NCBI GenBank assembly: GCA_037042915.1 | Contig: CM073193.1 | Coordinates: forward strand, 4,650,001 to 4,714,000 | DNA: 64,000 nucleotides | Direction of reading: 5' to 3' | Source: Auricularia sp. M13 | Taxonomy: Eukaryota > Basidiomycota > Agaricomycetes > Auriculariales > Auriculariaceae | Shown here: piece after piece, positions 23,400 to 33,800 of the stretch | Position numbering within the stretch: the stretch's first letter is position 1 | Layout: each line of letters begins with the position of its first letter | Notes under the pieces: generated by a model | Database searches by the model: none | Told to the model about the DNA's origin: nothing | What the model saw: the letters and a program-made list of their open reading frames with translations, nothing else | Program-made: the position numbers and the translations under genes

Positions 23400-23591
23400 C
23401 TTGTGTTGCTGCGCCCACACAGTTAAGGCAGCCCGTGCCGAAGCAGTGGTCAGGAGTTGCAAAGCAGCGCACAAGCAGCGCAGTGATAGAGTAGCCAGTC
23501 AAGCTCGGGCGCGCAGCCAGACTTGAGAATACATCTAGAATAAATTCGGTGGAGGTGGCGGCACATCGCGTCACTGCAGTTGGCGGAACAT
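23400..23591 (-). pseudogene. relic of PPR-gene first exon
   Basis: Read on the minus strand from 23591, the start MFRQLQ is followed by a stop. A shifted frame then continues with RCAATSTEF...FSSLAARPSLTGYS...RCFAT, clearly related to the presequence of the PPR gene (RCASTSTTC...ASSAARSTSSTGCS...RCLAT). The rest of the PPR gene is absent. This marks the left part of a duplicated block that has lost function. Confidence 0.65.
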
Positions 23592-24457
23592 GCAGGAGTA
23601 ACTCAAGGGTGACGCGAAAAAATACGAAAATGAACTCCGCTCCGGCGTTCTATCCCCGACCACCTCTCACCGCGTTTCGATTCATGTCACGTCCAGTTCT
23701 TCACAGTCGAAGAAAGCGCCTGTACCACGAGATTTAACGCTGGGAGACCTGTGCGAGACTCTTCTTACTCTGGATGTATGGGCTGCTCTTCGATTCGAGC
23801 GCCGGCTGTCTATCGACTCTGAACTCGTTCTGCATCCTGGTCTTATCAGGCGCGCGTATCTTCTCTGTTAGTATACGTGCTCTCGCTGAGCGTGCCTGGC
23901 GCTTTAACTGGTATTAGGCCAGCCGCTACAACGGGTTCTCTTCCAGGGGCAGAGCGGAAAAGAGCCCGAATACAGCGCCTCGGAGGCTTTCGTGGTCTTA
24001 TGTTGCACGCATGCTTTCTCCCTCAACGTCAATGTCCGTTCCATGGCATCATGACGGGGCAATTCTTGACTCGGGCGTACAGATTCCAACGGTTGCATAA
24101 TCTGGCTCTTTACCTGAGCTTCCATAGCCATGTTGTTCCCGGCTCGAGTTGCGCCTCAGTTCCGTCGACATGGGCCCCATGTGCGGCTGAGGTGCAAGCT
24201 CAATTCCGTGTTAGGGATTTGTCATTCAGCGCCTTTGTAACGATTCCGGCATGCAGTCCATCTCGGGTGGCAGGTCACGCACGAATACAGTCGGGCACAA
24301 GCCTTCAAGCTTCGTGTTTCACAGTCTTGAATCTTGACGCCTTTGCTACGCTGCGCTCACACCGGAGACCACCCTGCTGCAGACGCTCACGCTGTCTGGC
24401 CGATGCATCAACCTATTTAAACTCGGCTCGACACATTTGTCTAGACTACAAGCCGAC

Positions 24458-25093
24458 ATGACCCCCGCACAAAACCTCAAGGTTTTCATAACCCTACACG
24501 AGTCCGAGAGCAAGCTGACCGTCGCGCTCTCAACGCCGTACCGCACGTCCTCAGCTCTGCAAATCTCCGTGGCCGTTCTCCCGAGACGCGGCTTGGTGGA
24601 TCTCGCGAAGAAGATTGCACGGGAGGTGTACCTGCACAGCAGCGCCATCTGGACTAACGAAGATCTCGAGGTGCGCAGCTGTCTACACTGTCCGCCCCCC
24701 TCACAGCGTGCAGATTTTCTTCTGGAACTTCTGCTGGTTGTACAGGCAGAGAACTGCGTTGGAATCTGCGGAATGCGGGCAGTGGCTTCAAGCCATCAAA
24801 CAGAGCGTTTCCAAGAGCAAACCGTGCGGACATGATCCGCATTTCATGGACAAGATTTGCTTCTCTGAACTCGTCACGGCACAAATCGGTGAGCTGAACC
24901 AAGCCCTCCGTCTCAAGAATAACGACGAGATCAAGGTGAGCCTCATTTCAATTTGACGAGAAACCCTTGTACTCATTCCCGGTTGAAACTCTGCCAGAAG
25001 TTGGGTCCGGATTGCAAACGCCATCAGGAGCGAGCGGAGTGGATGCTCAAGCGCGTTCGAGCGTGGTTGCGGCGTCAGTTTGTTCCACCATAG
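24458..25093 (+). CDS. truncated paralogue: N-terminal domain of TKL kinase without kinase
   Basis: Three exons, 24458-24670, 24714-24935 and 24998-25093, give 176 residues. Exon 2 is 222 nt, the same length as exon 2 of the TKL gene at 20731, and intron phases match. Shared anchors are KLTVALSTPYRTSS (source TLTVLFPPKYRTHS), SSAIW, FWNF and AWLRRQFV, after which this copy stops (VPP, then TAG) exactly where the source continues into its acidic linker and kinase. The frame is open with good splice sites, so it may still be expressed as a stand-alone domain; otherwise it is a young pseudogene. Nothing kinase-like follows. Confidence 0.65.
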
Positions 25094-25166
25094 GTTGCCG
25101 CAAACCGGCCCAACAAGGCGCATCCCGACTCATTTGAAGTTGGACCTCGAGGGCCTTCCTGGGCGC

Positions 25167-25233
25167 AGTCGCGACTAGCCAGGACTTTTCAGCAATCCAA
25201 AGCAATCCCTGTGATGCCGAGTCAGTCGTGACT
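25167..25233. promoter_or_regulatory. two AGTCGYGACT motifs upstream of a small ORF
   Basis: AGTCGCGACT at 25167 and AGTCGTGACT at 25224, with a partial copy near 25246. They lie just upstream of the 39-codon ORF at 25313. The same 10-mer clusters at other gene starts on both sides of the giant element. Confidence 0.45.
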
Positions 25234-25312
25234 ATGCCTGCTCTAAGTCGCGCCTATTGCAGGTTGCTGTGTGGTGCATACAAGCCCCGGCCGTGCACAC
25301 TCCTTCTCCGCA

Positions 25313-25432
25313 ATGACCTCTCCCAACCAAACACCGCGAGACGTCGCCAGCCTTCCCGCATTTAACCGCGACTACGAAACCAAGACTGCATACGATCTCA
25401 TAGCGCAATTAGTCCTGCTAGTGGATTACTAG
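25313..25432 (+). CDS. small ORF, unknown
   Basis: An ATG-started 39-codon frame (MTSPNQTPRDVASLPAFNRD...) placed downstream of two AGTCGYGACT motifs, in the same arrangement as the 55-codon ORF at 62757. No homology is recognised. It could be a real small gene or the first exon of a longer one, but there is no direct support. Confidence 0.25.
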   Translation: MTSPNQTPRDVASLPAFNRDYETKTAYDLIAQLVLLVDY

Positions 25433-25702
25433 ACCACATTCACCGCCGCTCTCAGTCTCGCAATTGTTTTGTCCGAGGCCCGTCTCTTATGTGCATTTCC
25501 CTTTCGACATCATACAATATCCGCGCAAAAGCCAATATACCAGGTTGCACGCAGACACACAACGAAAGAAAACATCAATTACATTGCATCTCTCAAGCGT
25601 CCGCATTGCTTTCTGCGGCTGGATCGAGCTCGTGAGATCTTCAGCGAAGCGTCCATGAGTCCTGTGAAATACCAGCCGCAAACGCTCTAGACTCACCAAC
25701 CC

Positions 25703-26086
25703 CTAAGTCGCACTGTCGGCCTGACTCGGTCCGGCGCTGCCGCGCCTGCGCACCTCCTCGATCTCCGCGATCTCGGCGTCCGTCGCGACGTTGAGCTCGA
25801 TGCAGCGGACGATAAGCCTCGTGATCAGCTCGTCCAACTGCGCTTCCTTGGCCTCGAGCCTCTTCGTCCAGTTATTGAACGTCCGTTGCATCTTGCAGAA
25901 CTCGTTTTCGGGCTGCTGGTAGGACAGAAGATCCAGGAGTTGTTCGTCCAACTTCTTGAAGTCAGAGTCCAAGCCGGTGTGGACGGCGTAGCGTATCTGC
26001 CCGAAGAGAAGGAGATATAGAGATGCGGGCACACGGCGGATAATGCGAGGAGGGATGTCCGTCGTCTCTGAGGCGGGCTCGGGCAT
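25703..26086 (-). CDS. small coiled-coil protein, unknown
   Basis: From the ATG at 26086 the protein has 127 residues. The frame stays open further upstream, but that stretch consists of the AGTCGYGACT repeat region, so the inner start is preferred. After a short acidic start the protein is helical with heptad-like runs (FKKLDEQLLDLLSYQQPENE, RLEAKEAQLDELITRLIVRC, EIAEIEEVRRR), suggesting a coiled coil. It is divergent from the coiled-coil gene at 26336 across 250 bp holding four AGTCGYGACT motifs. Function unknown. Confidence 0.55.
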   Translation of the reverse strand: MPEPASETTDIPPRIIRRVPASLYLLLFGQIRYAVHTGLDSDFKKLDEQLLDLLSYQQPENEFCKMQRTFNNWTKRLEAKEAQLDELITRLIVRCIELNVATDAEIAEIEEVRRRGSAGPSQADSAT

Positions 26087-26163
26087 TGCGGTGTGCGGCG
26101 CGGCGAAGGAGAGTACAAGGTTTCTCAGAGTCGGTGATGCTGGCGCGCCGACCTCATTTCCAC

Positions 26164-26262
26164 AGTCACGACTTCTCTCTTGCTTCTCTCGCCGGCATAG
26201 TCGCGACTGAACAACCTCAGAAGTCGCGACTGAACAACCTGTACAGAGGCACAAGTCGCGAC
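26164..26262. promoter_or_regulatory. four AGTCGYGACT motifs in a divergent promoter
   Basis: Copies start at about 26164 (reverse orientation), 26199, 26222 and 26253, between divergent starts at 26086 (-) and 26336 (+). AGTCGCGACT is a perfect 10 bp palindrome, as expected of a dimeric DNA-binding site. Confidence 0.5.
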
Positions 26263-26335
26263 TATCGACGCCAATCATGTGCAGTTCCACCCTTTCTTAT
26301 ACAAGCACTTACGCTGTGCTCCTCAGGTTTATCCC

Positions 26336-26975
26336 ATGTCCGGTGCCGTGCCCGACCGCTGTGGCCCTCTCTACGACCCCGCTTGCGACTCCGGAGGCCC
26401 GCGGACACCTTCTCCTCCTCCCCCCGCGGGCGATACGGCTCAGCTGTTTGCTGCCCTGTCCAAGCTCGACTTAGTCCGCCAGAATTTAGACTGGACCACG
26501 CACCTCGGCCTGCTGTACGAGAAGGACCAGATTACTCAGGAGAACGCCCGCCTGAAGTCCATCTGCGATGTCCTTGAAGCGGATCTCGCCAAGGCTAAGG
26601 CATTGCAAAAGTCGCTCCGCGAGGAGTATACCCTGCTCTACGACACCTCACTCCAATTTCGCGAGCGCATGGTCTACTATCTCGTTCAGTTCTACAAGCT
26701 TTCGGACGCATCTCAGTGCTTGGAACAGGACGAGTACCATCAGCGTGCATTCGCGGCCGCACAGGAATCTCGGTGCGTAGACTACTTGCTCTGACTCGGC
26801 CGGCCTTGTCTCACCAATTTCCTGTAGTCGGCGCGACATAGAATGCGCGCGGAGACAGCTGACCAAGGGCCATTCTCGCGGCGATTTTATTCCGTTCTAC
26901 GCACGGGTGCATGCATACGATGCTACGTTTTCTGGACAAGGTCATGACGCCCAGACGACCAACGGGTCATCTTGA
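26336..26975 (+). CDS. coiled-coil protein, unknown
   Basis: Two exons, 26336-26772 and 26828-26975, give 194 residues. A Pro/Ser/Gly-rich head (about 1-35) precedes a long helical segment with heptads (NARLKSICDVLEADLAKAKA, LQKSLREEYTLLYDTSLQF), consistent with a coiled coil. The second exon is basic, then polar. It is paired head to head with the small coiled-coil gene at 25703-26086. No family is recognised. Confidence 0.6.
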
Positions 26976-27082
26976 ACTTGCCGGTCAAGTTGTCACTGCT
27001 AAGCCCGCCGCACAATGCCACTTCGGTTTTGAGTCTGTGCCGTTCGCCGTCGCGCGCGTCAGTGGCAAGTCTCATCGTCTGC

Positions 27083-27124
27083 AGTCGTGACTAGTATTGC
27101 GGACAAGCCGGGCAAGTCGTGACT
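27083..27124. promoter_or_regulatory. two AGTCGTGACT motifs in the left flank of the giant element
   Basis: Copies at 27083 and 27115 with the spacer CTAGTATTGCGGACAAGCCG. The same two-motif unit with the same spacing occurs at 62441-62482 on the other side of the element, so both are parts of one tandem array split by the insertion. Confidence 0.6.
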
Positions 27125-27126
27125 AT

Positions 27127-27134
27127 CGAGACAC
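27127..27134. repeat. target-site duplication, left copy (CGAGACAC)
   Basis: The identical octamer is at 62390-62397. Joining the left flank to the right flank through one copy regenerates a repeat unit whose sister copy is present, uninterrupted, at about 62463-62520. Confidence 0.75.
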
Positions 27135-27295
27135 AATGGTACCGGGAACTTCCGGTTAAGCGGAACCCGGACTTTCTGCAGCACACCGGTTAAGCCAAAT
27201 CCGCACTTTTGGACAAAATCGTGTGCTCACCGAGCTCAAGCGGATCGTATCTAGTAGTCTAGCAGTATTATTTGAACCGCTTGAGATCGCTTAGG
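27135..27295 (+). repeat. left terminal inverted repeat
   Basis: Aligns, with substitutions and small gaps, to the reverse complement of about 62215-62389. Shared blocks are GTACCGGG, TTAAGCGGAACCCGGACTT, CCGCACTTTTGGACAAAATC, GTATCTAGTAGTC and ATTATTTGAACCGCTTGAG. Confidence 0.75.
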
Positions 27296-27540
27296 AACGC
27301 TTCGGTTTCGCTTAGCACCGCTGACGAGGAACTCGTGTATAAACCTGAAACCGCTTGAGACCGCTCAGGGGCACTGGAAAATACTATATAATGCACTCAT
27401 GTTGCGACCGCTTGAGACCGCTTGAGACCTCTCGAGTCCTCTCGAGTAAGACCGCTTAAGTCGAGTCCGCTCGAGTCCGCTTAAGACCGCTTAAGATCGC
27501 TTAAGACCGCTTAGGATCGCTTAAGACCGCTTGAGTGATT
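27240..27540. repeat. left subterminal array of CCGCTTGAG/CCGCTTAAG motifs
   Basis: More than twenty copies of a 9-10 bp motif (ACCGCTTAAG, ACCGCTTGAG, TCGCTTAGG and variants), mostly one orientation and densest at 27400-27530. The matching array in opposite orientation is at the right end. Subterminal arrays like this usually bind the transposase. Confidence 0.7.
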
Positions 27541-27602
27541 CGGACTGCATGAGACCAGCACCTCCATACAGTCACTCTATTACGCTGCAACAGCACCATC
27601 AT

Positions 27603-30598
27603 CTACCATATACACTGCAACCATGCTGTTAGCTCCGCATGTCGGCTGATTGTGCACATACGGTCGGAATCAAAGGAGTTCCAGTCTTGACGCACACCAA
27701 ACCTCGAACAGGCAGTGGCTCGTAAAGTTCTCACCTCTTCCAGCAGTGAACCATAGAATGCAACCTTTTGTGATGCATACGCTGCTGCTCCGAGAGCATT
27801 GTACCACGCCCGCAACTCATCTGCAGGTTGGCGTTGCCATACTGGGATATCTGAACCATATGATTCAGCTGCTTGTGAAGCCTGCTGCTGCAGCTGTGCG
27901 GCCTCGCGTGTCTTCTCTTCGGAAATGCTAGACCAAATTGAGCGCATCTTCACGAAGTGCCGTTCGCATCGACCAAACTCGGCACCAACGATGGCAAGTT
28001 GTTCTGTCCAGCGCCACACATGACCTTTCAGTCGAAAATATCGAACACGATTATCTGCATGCATGCATGAGTTTGATCGTGAGCCGTAGGCATGCATAAC
28101 ATACCGTCATCGGTGAGCACGTCGAGCTTGTTTTTCTCAGCTTTTGAGATCAGGGATACATCAAGCTCGCCGCGCCAGAACCATGCAACAGCGTGTTTCT
28201 CCTTGCCAACTCCGAGAGGCTGAGGTTTATCCACGGGCGGGTGTGCTCGGAGCATTGTAGTATCAAGCGTACGGTATGTCGGATCATCCTTGGGCAGACC
28301 GAGTGCTCTGAGCGCATCGAGATGCTCCGAGTAAATCTGAACATAGGCCTTTTGTTTGGACTTCATTTTTTTCAGGTACGCCCTCGCCCTGGTCTTTCCG
28401 CTGGTAGTGTCGACCTGCTCTCGAGCTTCATCTGCGTATGAGCCAAATTGACGAATGCTAAATCGAAGGTTGGACAATGCGTTCTCTGCATGTGCCCTTC
28501 GCATCTCATTTTCCACGTGCACCAACCGGTCAGAAATGCAATTTTCCTTCCGCTCTTCTCCGCTGAACCACGAAGGCAGCATCAAGGGAACGTCCTCGGC
28601 GTGCGTAGCGTCGTCCAGGGCTTCATCGTCGTCATCCCCTGGACCACTCTCAACGTCAATGATGGCCTCAGCAATATCTGGCATATGTATCAGCTGCAAG
28701 CGGCGGAAGCTTGATATCCGTTCCATCAAGTTTCGACGCTTCAGACGGATTGTTTCCTGAGCCTCCTTGTCGTTCTTGTTCTGGCGAGCGTTCTGGGCTT
28801 TCAGACGGAGTCTCACTCTGGAATAGAAAACATGATAAGCGCGTGGATGTGTGTGGAATGCCACTTACTGATCTTCCACCAACTGCACACCTTTCGCCAT
28901 CATTCCCACAAGGCCACGCTTCCGAGCTTGGTTTGGCAGCAGAGCTCGCTCTTCCTCCTCTAGCCGGGCCACAATGTCCTTGTAGCTGGGCCCTGAATTA
29001 GCATGAGTTTAGAACCAGGAATCTCGGAGTAGATATGAAATACGATTAGCAGGATCCACACAATATCGGCCTCGGATGACGTTGTCCGTCACTACGGCTA
29101 CCTCGGTCGGGTACTGCTGCTCCCAGGCTGTCACTCGTTCTGCCGGCAGTGAACTGGCGAACTCTTCAAACTCTTCTTTTGTACGCTGAACGTGCTTATG
29201 AGCTTCCTGCGCCTGAGAGAATAAATATTTTCCTGTCAATATGTCAATTGTGCAAATACAGCAGCAGGGGAGAGCTAGGTAAAACTCACCGAGTCCCACG
29301 ACCTTGTTGAAGTTCCAGAAGTTGTGCACGTCGTTCAGTATGTCATGCCGATGGCCTGCGCCGGCGTCCCTGCATATGGCACCAGCGAGCTTGGTCTCTG
29401 CCCATGGCCTCTCTACGCCCTCACCACAAGCTCTGCCAGCGCCGGGGGTGTAAAGAAGATGATACAAATATTGACACTTCTCGCAGTGGCCTTGGATGTG
29501 CATCTTCGGAATTACCCAGACAAGCTCCTTTGCTATCTGCTCTATGTCCGCCCGGTCTGGAAACTCGGTCTTCAGGCGTCGTAGAATGTTAATGCATAAA
29601 GAGCAAGCTCGATCACTTGATAAGGCACGAGGAAGTTGGACGTCCGGCTTGGGACCTTGGGCATAGGCCCAGCCATGGTCGATCATATAGTATCTATACA
29701 AATTTTAGTTTGCTACGGAGCACCGGGCTCCAAACACCTACTTTTCCCCGAGCTTCAGGTCTACCATTCCCATACTGGGAAACATGCTATGGCGAATGCA
29801 GCAAACTGCCGATAGCCCAGATACCTCCCGGTCACTAATATCCTGAATTTTGTGCATCTTGTCGTACCCGGGGCATGATCCAGCTTCCTGTACATGTATA
29901 TGCGCTCGAACTCGGCAATTGCATCATAACTGGTTCAATCTTACCTGCGGCACGTCCTGGTTTTGTTTGATGTACTTCTCCCAGTCCTCTCGGCGAGGGA
30001 AAAATGCTCTCCCGTCCAGTAATGAGGTATCTCCAGCGTCTCGCGGCTTGACCTTCAGATACACCTTGAACGACGCGTCGGTGCCGTGCCAAAGTATGAA
30101 CTTGAACCTATTGTACAGGTCAACAGGCAATGTAAATGCACAAGGTCCTCTCATTGACCTGTGTTTCTCGTCTTCGACCGTGGCGTCCCAATCTGGCTGC
30201 AGATTAAAATCTGGCTCTGGACATGCAGGGCAGGCAACGATGACTGAGCCCGGCCAACGATTCGCAGGAAGATGCTTGTCTATCCCTAGAGCCTGGCCGC
30301 TACGAAGTTGCATCTTGAGCACTCGCCAACAACGACCTGCCCGCAGAAACCCTTCATATCCTTGCTGTCATCATCGTCAGCATACATGTCTTGGTCGAGA
30401 AGAAATGTCATACCCTCTGCCTGCCACGTTTGGTTTTCTGGCACACAGCTTGCCAGTAGTCCCAAGTCGATTTTTTACTCTGAAGCGACTCCAGATGCCA
30501 ATGCGTCATAAGCTCGAATGAATATCCAACCGTCGGGCGAGCAAATGTGCTGGGGAAAATCCGAGCCCGTACCAACTGCTGCACTAGGCTGGGTAGTT

Positions 30599-30600
<2 letters not shown>
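27603..30600 (-). pseudogene. KDZ transposase, 3' fragment downstream of the LINE insertion
   Basis: Continues in frame from the 5' fragment at 43276-44119. Clear exons: 30336-29945, 29887-29742, 29693-29290, 29232-29044, 28992-28869, 28817-28105, 28054-27603. Before these, one or two introns lie at about 30340-30480 whose borders I could not fix. Family marks in order: ACPACPEPDFNL, HGTDASFKVYLK (first catalytic Asp candidate), MVDLKLGEKY, SSDRACSLC (second Asp), PKMHIQGHCEKCQ, and CGEGVERPWAE (Glu) followed by GAGHRHDILND. The C-terminal half is long and helical. Without the LINE the frame would be open, so the break is recent. The transposase would act in the nucleus on the element's own ends. 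Confidence 0.85.
30586..30600. repeat. LINE target-site duplication, left copy
   Basis: AGGCTGGGTAGTTCC, identical to 43276-43290. It lies immediately next to the poly-T tract that is the LINE poly-A tail on the minus strand. Confidence 0.92.
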
Positions 30601-30644
<44 letters not shown>

Positions 30645-30824
30645 GGAGCGTCAGTACTGGGTACAGTCACATAGTGGTGCTCCCAGGTACTTATCTAACA
30701 ACAACAGTTGTTCGAGCTATCGCATCAACACATTGCGTTGATTGCTGGAAAGGGACGTCTCCGCCCGGGGAAATAGCCTTTAGCACGCCACGATGTTGGC
30801 AGTGTGGGGCTTGGAGGGGGCGTC
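30601..30824 (-). other. LINE 3' untranslated region and poly-A tail
   Basis: 180 bp of non-coding sequence after the ORF2 stop, ending in 41 A on the element's sense strand. No internal gene. Confidence 0.8.
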
Positions 30825-33800
30825 TCAACCGACGCCACGCGCAATCTGCTCTCCCGTACCCACTAAAACCCCGGGGCTCTTTGTACGATATTTTTCTGCT
30901 CCATGGAAGGTGTCCCGGTTTTTACGCCAGGTTTCCCATCGCAGGCCCGGATCCAGAGCTCTGTTTCCGTATTTGGATCTGTTTGTAAGACGGTCTTCCA
31001 GAGCCACGCGTCGACGCACGACCGCCATCCAGCGCTGCCTGATCTGGTCGTATGACCATCTCCAGTCTGGGACATCCCCGTGTGTCAGCCGTCGCTCGCA
31101 GCGCAGTTTCCATGCTAGGAGGGCCGATTCTGATGTGATAATGCGGAACGCTCTTGCCAGGCCGCGCGACTTTGCCCCGAACCATCCGCTAGGCCTGACG
31201 CTCGCGCATCCCCATATGGTACCGATGCTGCGCTTGATCTTGATCTGCTTGTGGTAAAAGAACCAGTCCGCCATTTTCCAGATGATCGCCTGGCCAGAGT
31301 CTGGGCATTCGAGCAGGATGTGCTCCATGGTTTCCAGGACATTGCACGTCGGACACATGGCTCGGGACTTCCAGGGCTCTGGCATTTTACTGAAGTAGCT
31401 GCCGACCTTATGTCCGTCGTGGATCCCTTTCCAGAGGAAGGCCTGCGCACCGCGCGAGAGGTCGCGGCTTGTCGATCCCTCCCAGATCTGCCGCGTGGTC
31501 GGCGTGAAGTCACACGTCGACTGGATTGCGGCCTTGATAACGCTCAAATTCCTGGTAGTAGCACGTCTGTGCGAGTGCGACAGAGCTTTGGTCTGCTTGA
31601 TCGCGCGATGAGCAGCCTGCTGGCGGACGTTGGTGGCTGAGATGCCTGGAATGTCGAAGGAGGCCCAGTGCATCGGGTCCAGCTGGCATTGCCAGCCCCA
31701 CTCTACCGCTGTCGACGCCCGCATTAGTTCTTCCTTCAGTTCTGCGTCATGGGCGAGGCTCCTGCGGCTTACGTGGGTAAAGACAGTCGGCGCCGCTCTG
31801 GAGCGCAGGGCTGCTGCTGCGGTGCGCAGTGCCCGAGCGTCTTGGCCGAATTGCAGCCAGCCGCTGGCCTCATTTTGGCGGAGCGACGTTGTCAACGCCG
31901 CTACGACCGAGCGCGCTGACAGTTTGATGGTGAGCGTGATGTCTGGGTCGGTCCTGCGGACTAGTTCACATATGGCTGTGGTGATTGCGAGAGTGTAGGA
32001 CTGCCCAAGCCCTACGCCCTTGCAGTGGAGGTCATTATATTCCCCGCCGGGGAAATGTGCCGAGAATCCGCATGCGGCCCTGTCGCTGTTCGCGTTGACG
32101 ACGCATGCGGCCAGGATTACCCGTACTTTTGCTCGTGCAGGTCCGGGGGCTTCGCGGACGCCGGCTTCGCGTCGCATTATGTCTGCGGTGCTTGCGGGGT
32201 TCAGTGCAAGCGAGGAGGCGAACATGCGACACAGGTCCTCAGGCCTTGACGCTGGGGCCGCTCGTTGGTCGAAGGCTATGTCCGAGCCCTCCTGGATAGC
32301 GTCCCGTCTCGTTGCTTCCAGGCTCGTCCACAGGCTGGTATCTGGATCGTATTCGGCCGTCGCGGTGTTCCACTTCTCCGCTATACAGCCCAGGAGATCT
32401 TCCGCGAGCTGCTGGCATTTGTGTGGGTTGCGGCAGCCCGTAGCTCGATCTGCGGTGCAGTTGTCGCAGGCGCAAGTGCGACGTTGGACATGGTCCTGCT
32501 CGTCAAGCTCAGCTATTTCCTCCAGATCTTCCACCGTGTTGACTTCGTGGATATTTCTGAGACACTTGAAGGCGCCTTTCTTATGTTCCAGCAGCTCTGG
32601 GTCCAGAGTGGCCGGGTGGGCCCATATCTGAGTTTTTTCCCGGATTGTCAGCGGTATGACTGGGGCATCTATTACCACGCCGTATTTTGCTGCCGTCTTC
32701 AGCATTTGCTTCAGGATAAAAGGGAGCTTCTGCATGTTCGGACGCCATGCTTGCGTGAAGACGTTCGCTCGTTGGTGGGGAGGGACGCGACCACTCTGGC
32801 TCTTCAGGATGGACATGCTGAATATGTGGTCAGCGAGGAAGGCCCACGCCGGGCGAGAGTCTGCTGGGGCCATATACGCGCTCAGCCAGGCCAGATACTG
32901 GGCTTCATTTCGCTCCGCTGCGTTGAAAAGGTTCATCCCGCCGTCGTGACGGATGCGATGGAGTGTTTCCATGTTAATTGGATGCCTGCGCGCGCCGGCC
33001 CAGAAGAAATCCAGTGTCATTTTGTCCAGGCGGCGTTCGATGCTCTGCGGCATTCCCTGCGCGGCTGTGAGGTATTGAGTGTGACCACCGATTATAGCTC
33101 TGGATATTATGCCTCGCCCATTGAGCGTGGGGCGAGATCGTTGCCAGAGTTGTAACTTCGCCTCTAGCTTGTCCATCACGGTCGACCATGCGTTCACGAT
33201 ACCTACGTCGTTTCCGGGCCATGCTCCAAGGATTCTCGTTGGCTCGCCGTCTCTGGCGATGCGTATCTGTGCTGGGAAGGCGATATCGTCGGCGTTCAGG
33301 CGGCGAGACTGGATGAGCTGAGCACGGTACGTCGGCGAGCCCAGCGGGATGACTTCCGTCTTTTTAACATTGAATTTCGCGCCAGATGCTAGGCACCAGT
33401 CTAGGAGCAGAGTGTTGAGGGTGGCGAAAGAGTCTGACGCTGCGAGATATACCGTCGTGTCGTCGGCGTAAAGAGAGGCTATGAGTTTTTCTTGCAGACC
33501 TTCGATTTGATATCCCCGCAGATTTGACCGTCTTAAAGCGATCGAAAGGGGCTCGATGGCCAAATTGAACAGGAGGCAAGAGAGGGGGTCGCCTTGGCGT
33601 ACTCCTCTTGTTACTCTATATTTCTCGCTGATGCAGCCATTTACGATGACCGAGGTGTGCGCGTTTTTGTAAAGCGACTCTACGGCCCGTACGAAACGCT
33701 CTGGTATGCCGAAACTTCTCAGGATGTCGTGGAGATAATCGTGTCTGATGCGGTCGTAGGCCTTCTCTTGGTCCAGGGCTATGATCGCACCGTTCTCCTC

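Larger units (their letters stand above)
23400..25093. repeat. decayed duplicate of the PPR/TKL intergenic block (source about 19.9-21.4 kb)
   Basis: Order and orientation match the source block: PPR 5' end (-), intergenic sequence, kinase N-terminal domain (+). Similarity is clear over the PPR start, patchy between, and clear again at protein level in the three exons of the truncated paralogue. Much of the intergenic part (about 23900-24400) no longer aligns by eye. Confidence 0.6.

Noticed and set aside
27083-27134. element boundary further left, including the AGTCGTGACT motifs
   Set aside because: The same two-motif unit occurs in direct, not inverted, orientation in the right flank, so it belongs to the target array.
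30601-30641. poly-T tract as a low-quality sequence artefact
   Set aside because: It coincides exactly with the 3' end of the LINE and abuts the target-site duplication, so it is a genuine poly-A tail.
32265-33155. 296-codon plus-strand frame inside the LINE
   Set aside because: Exact antisense of the reverse-transcriptase frame; no independent evidence.
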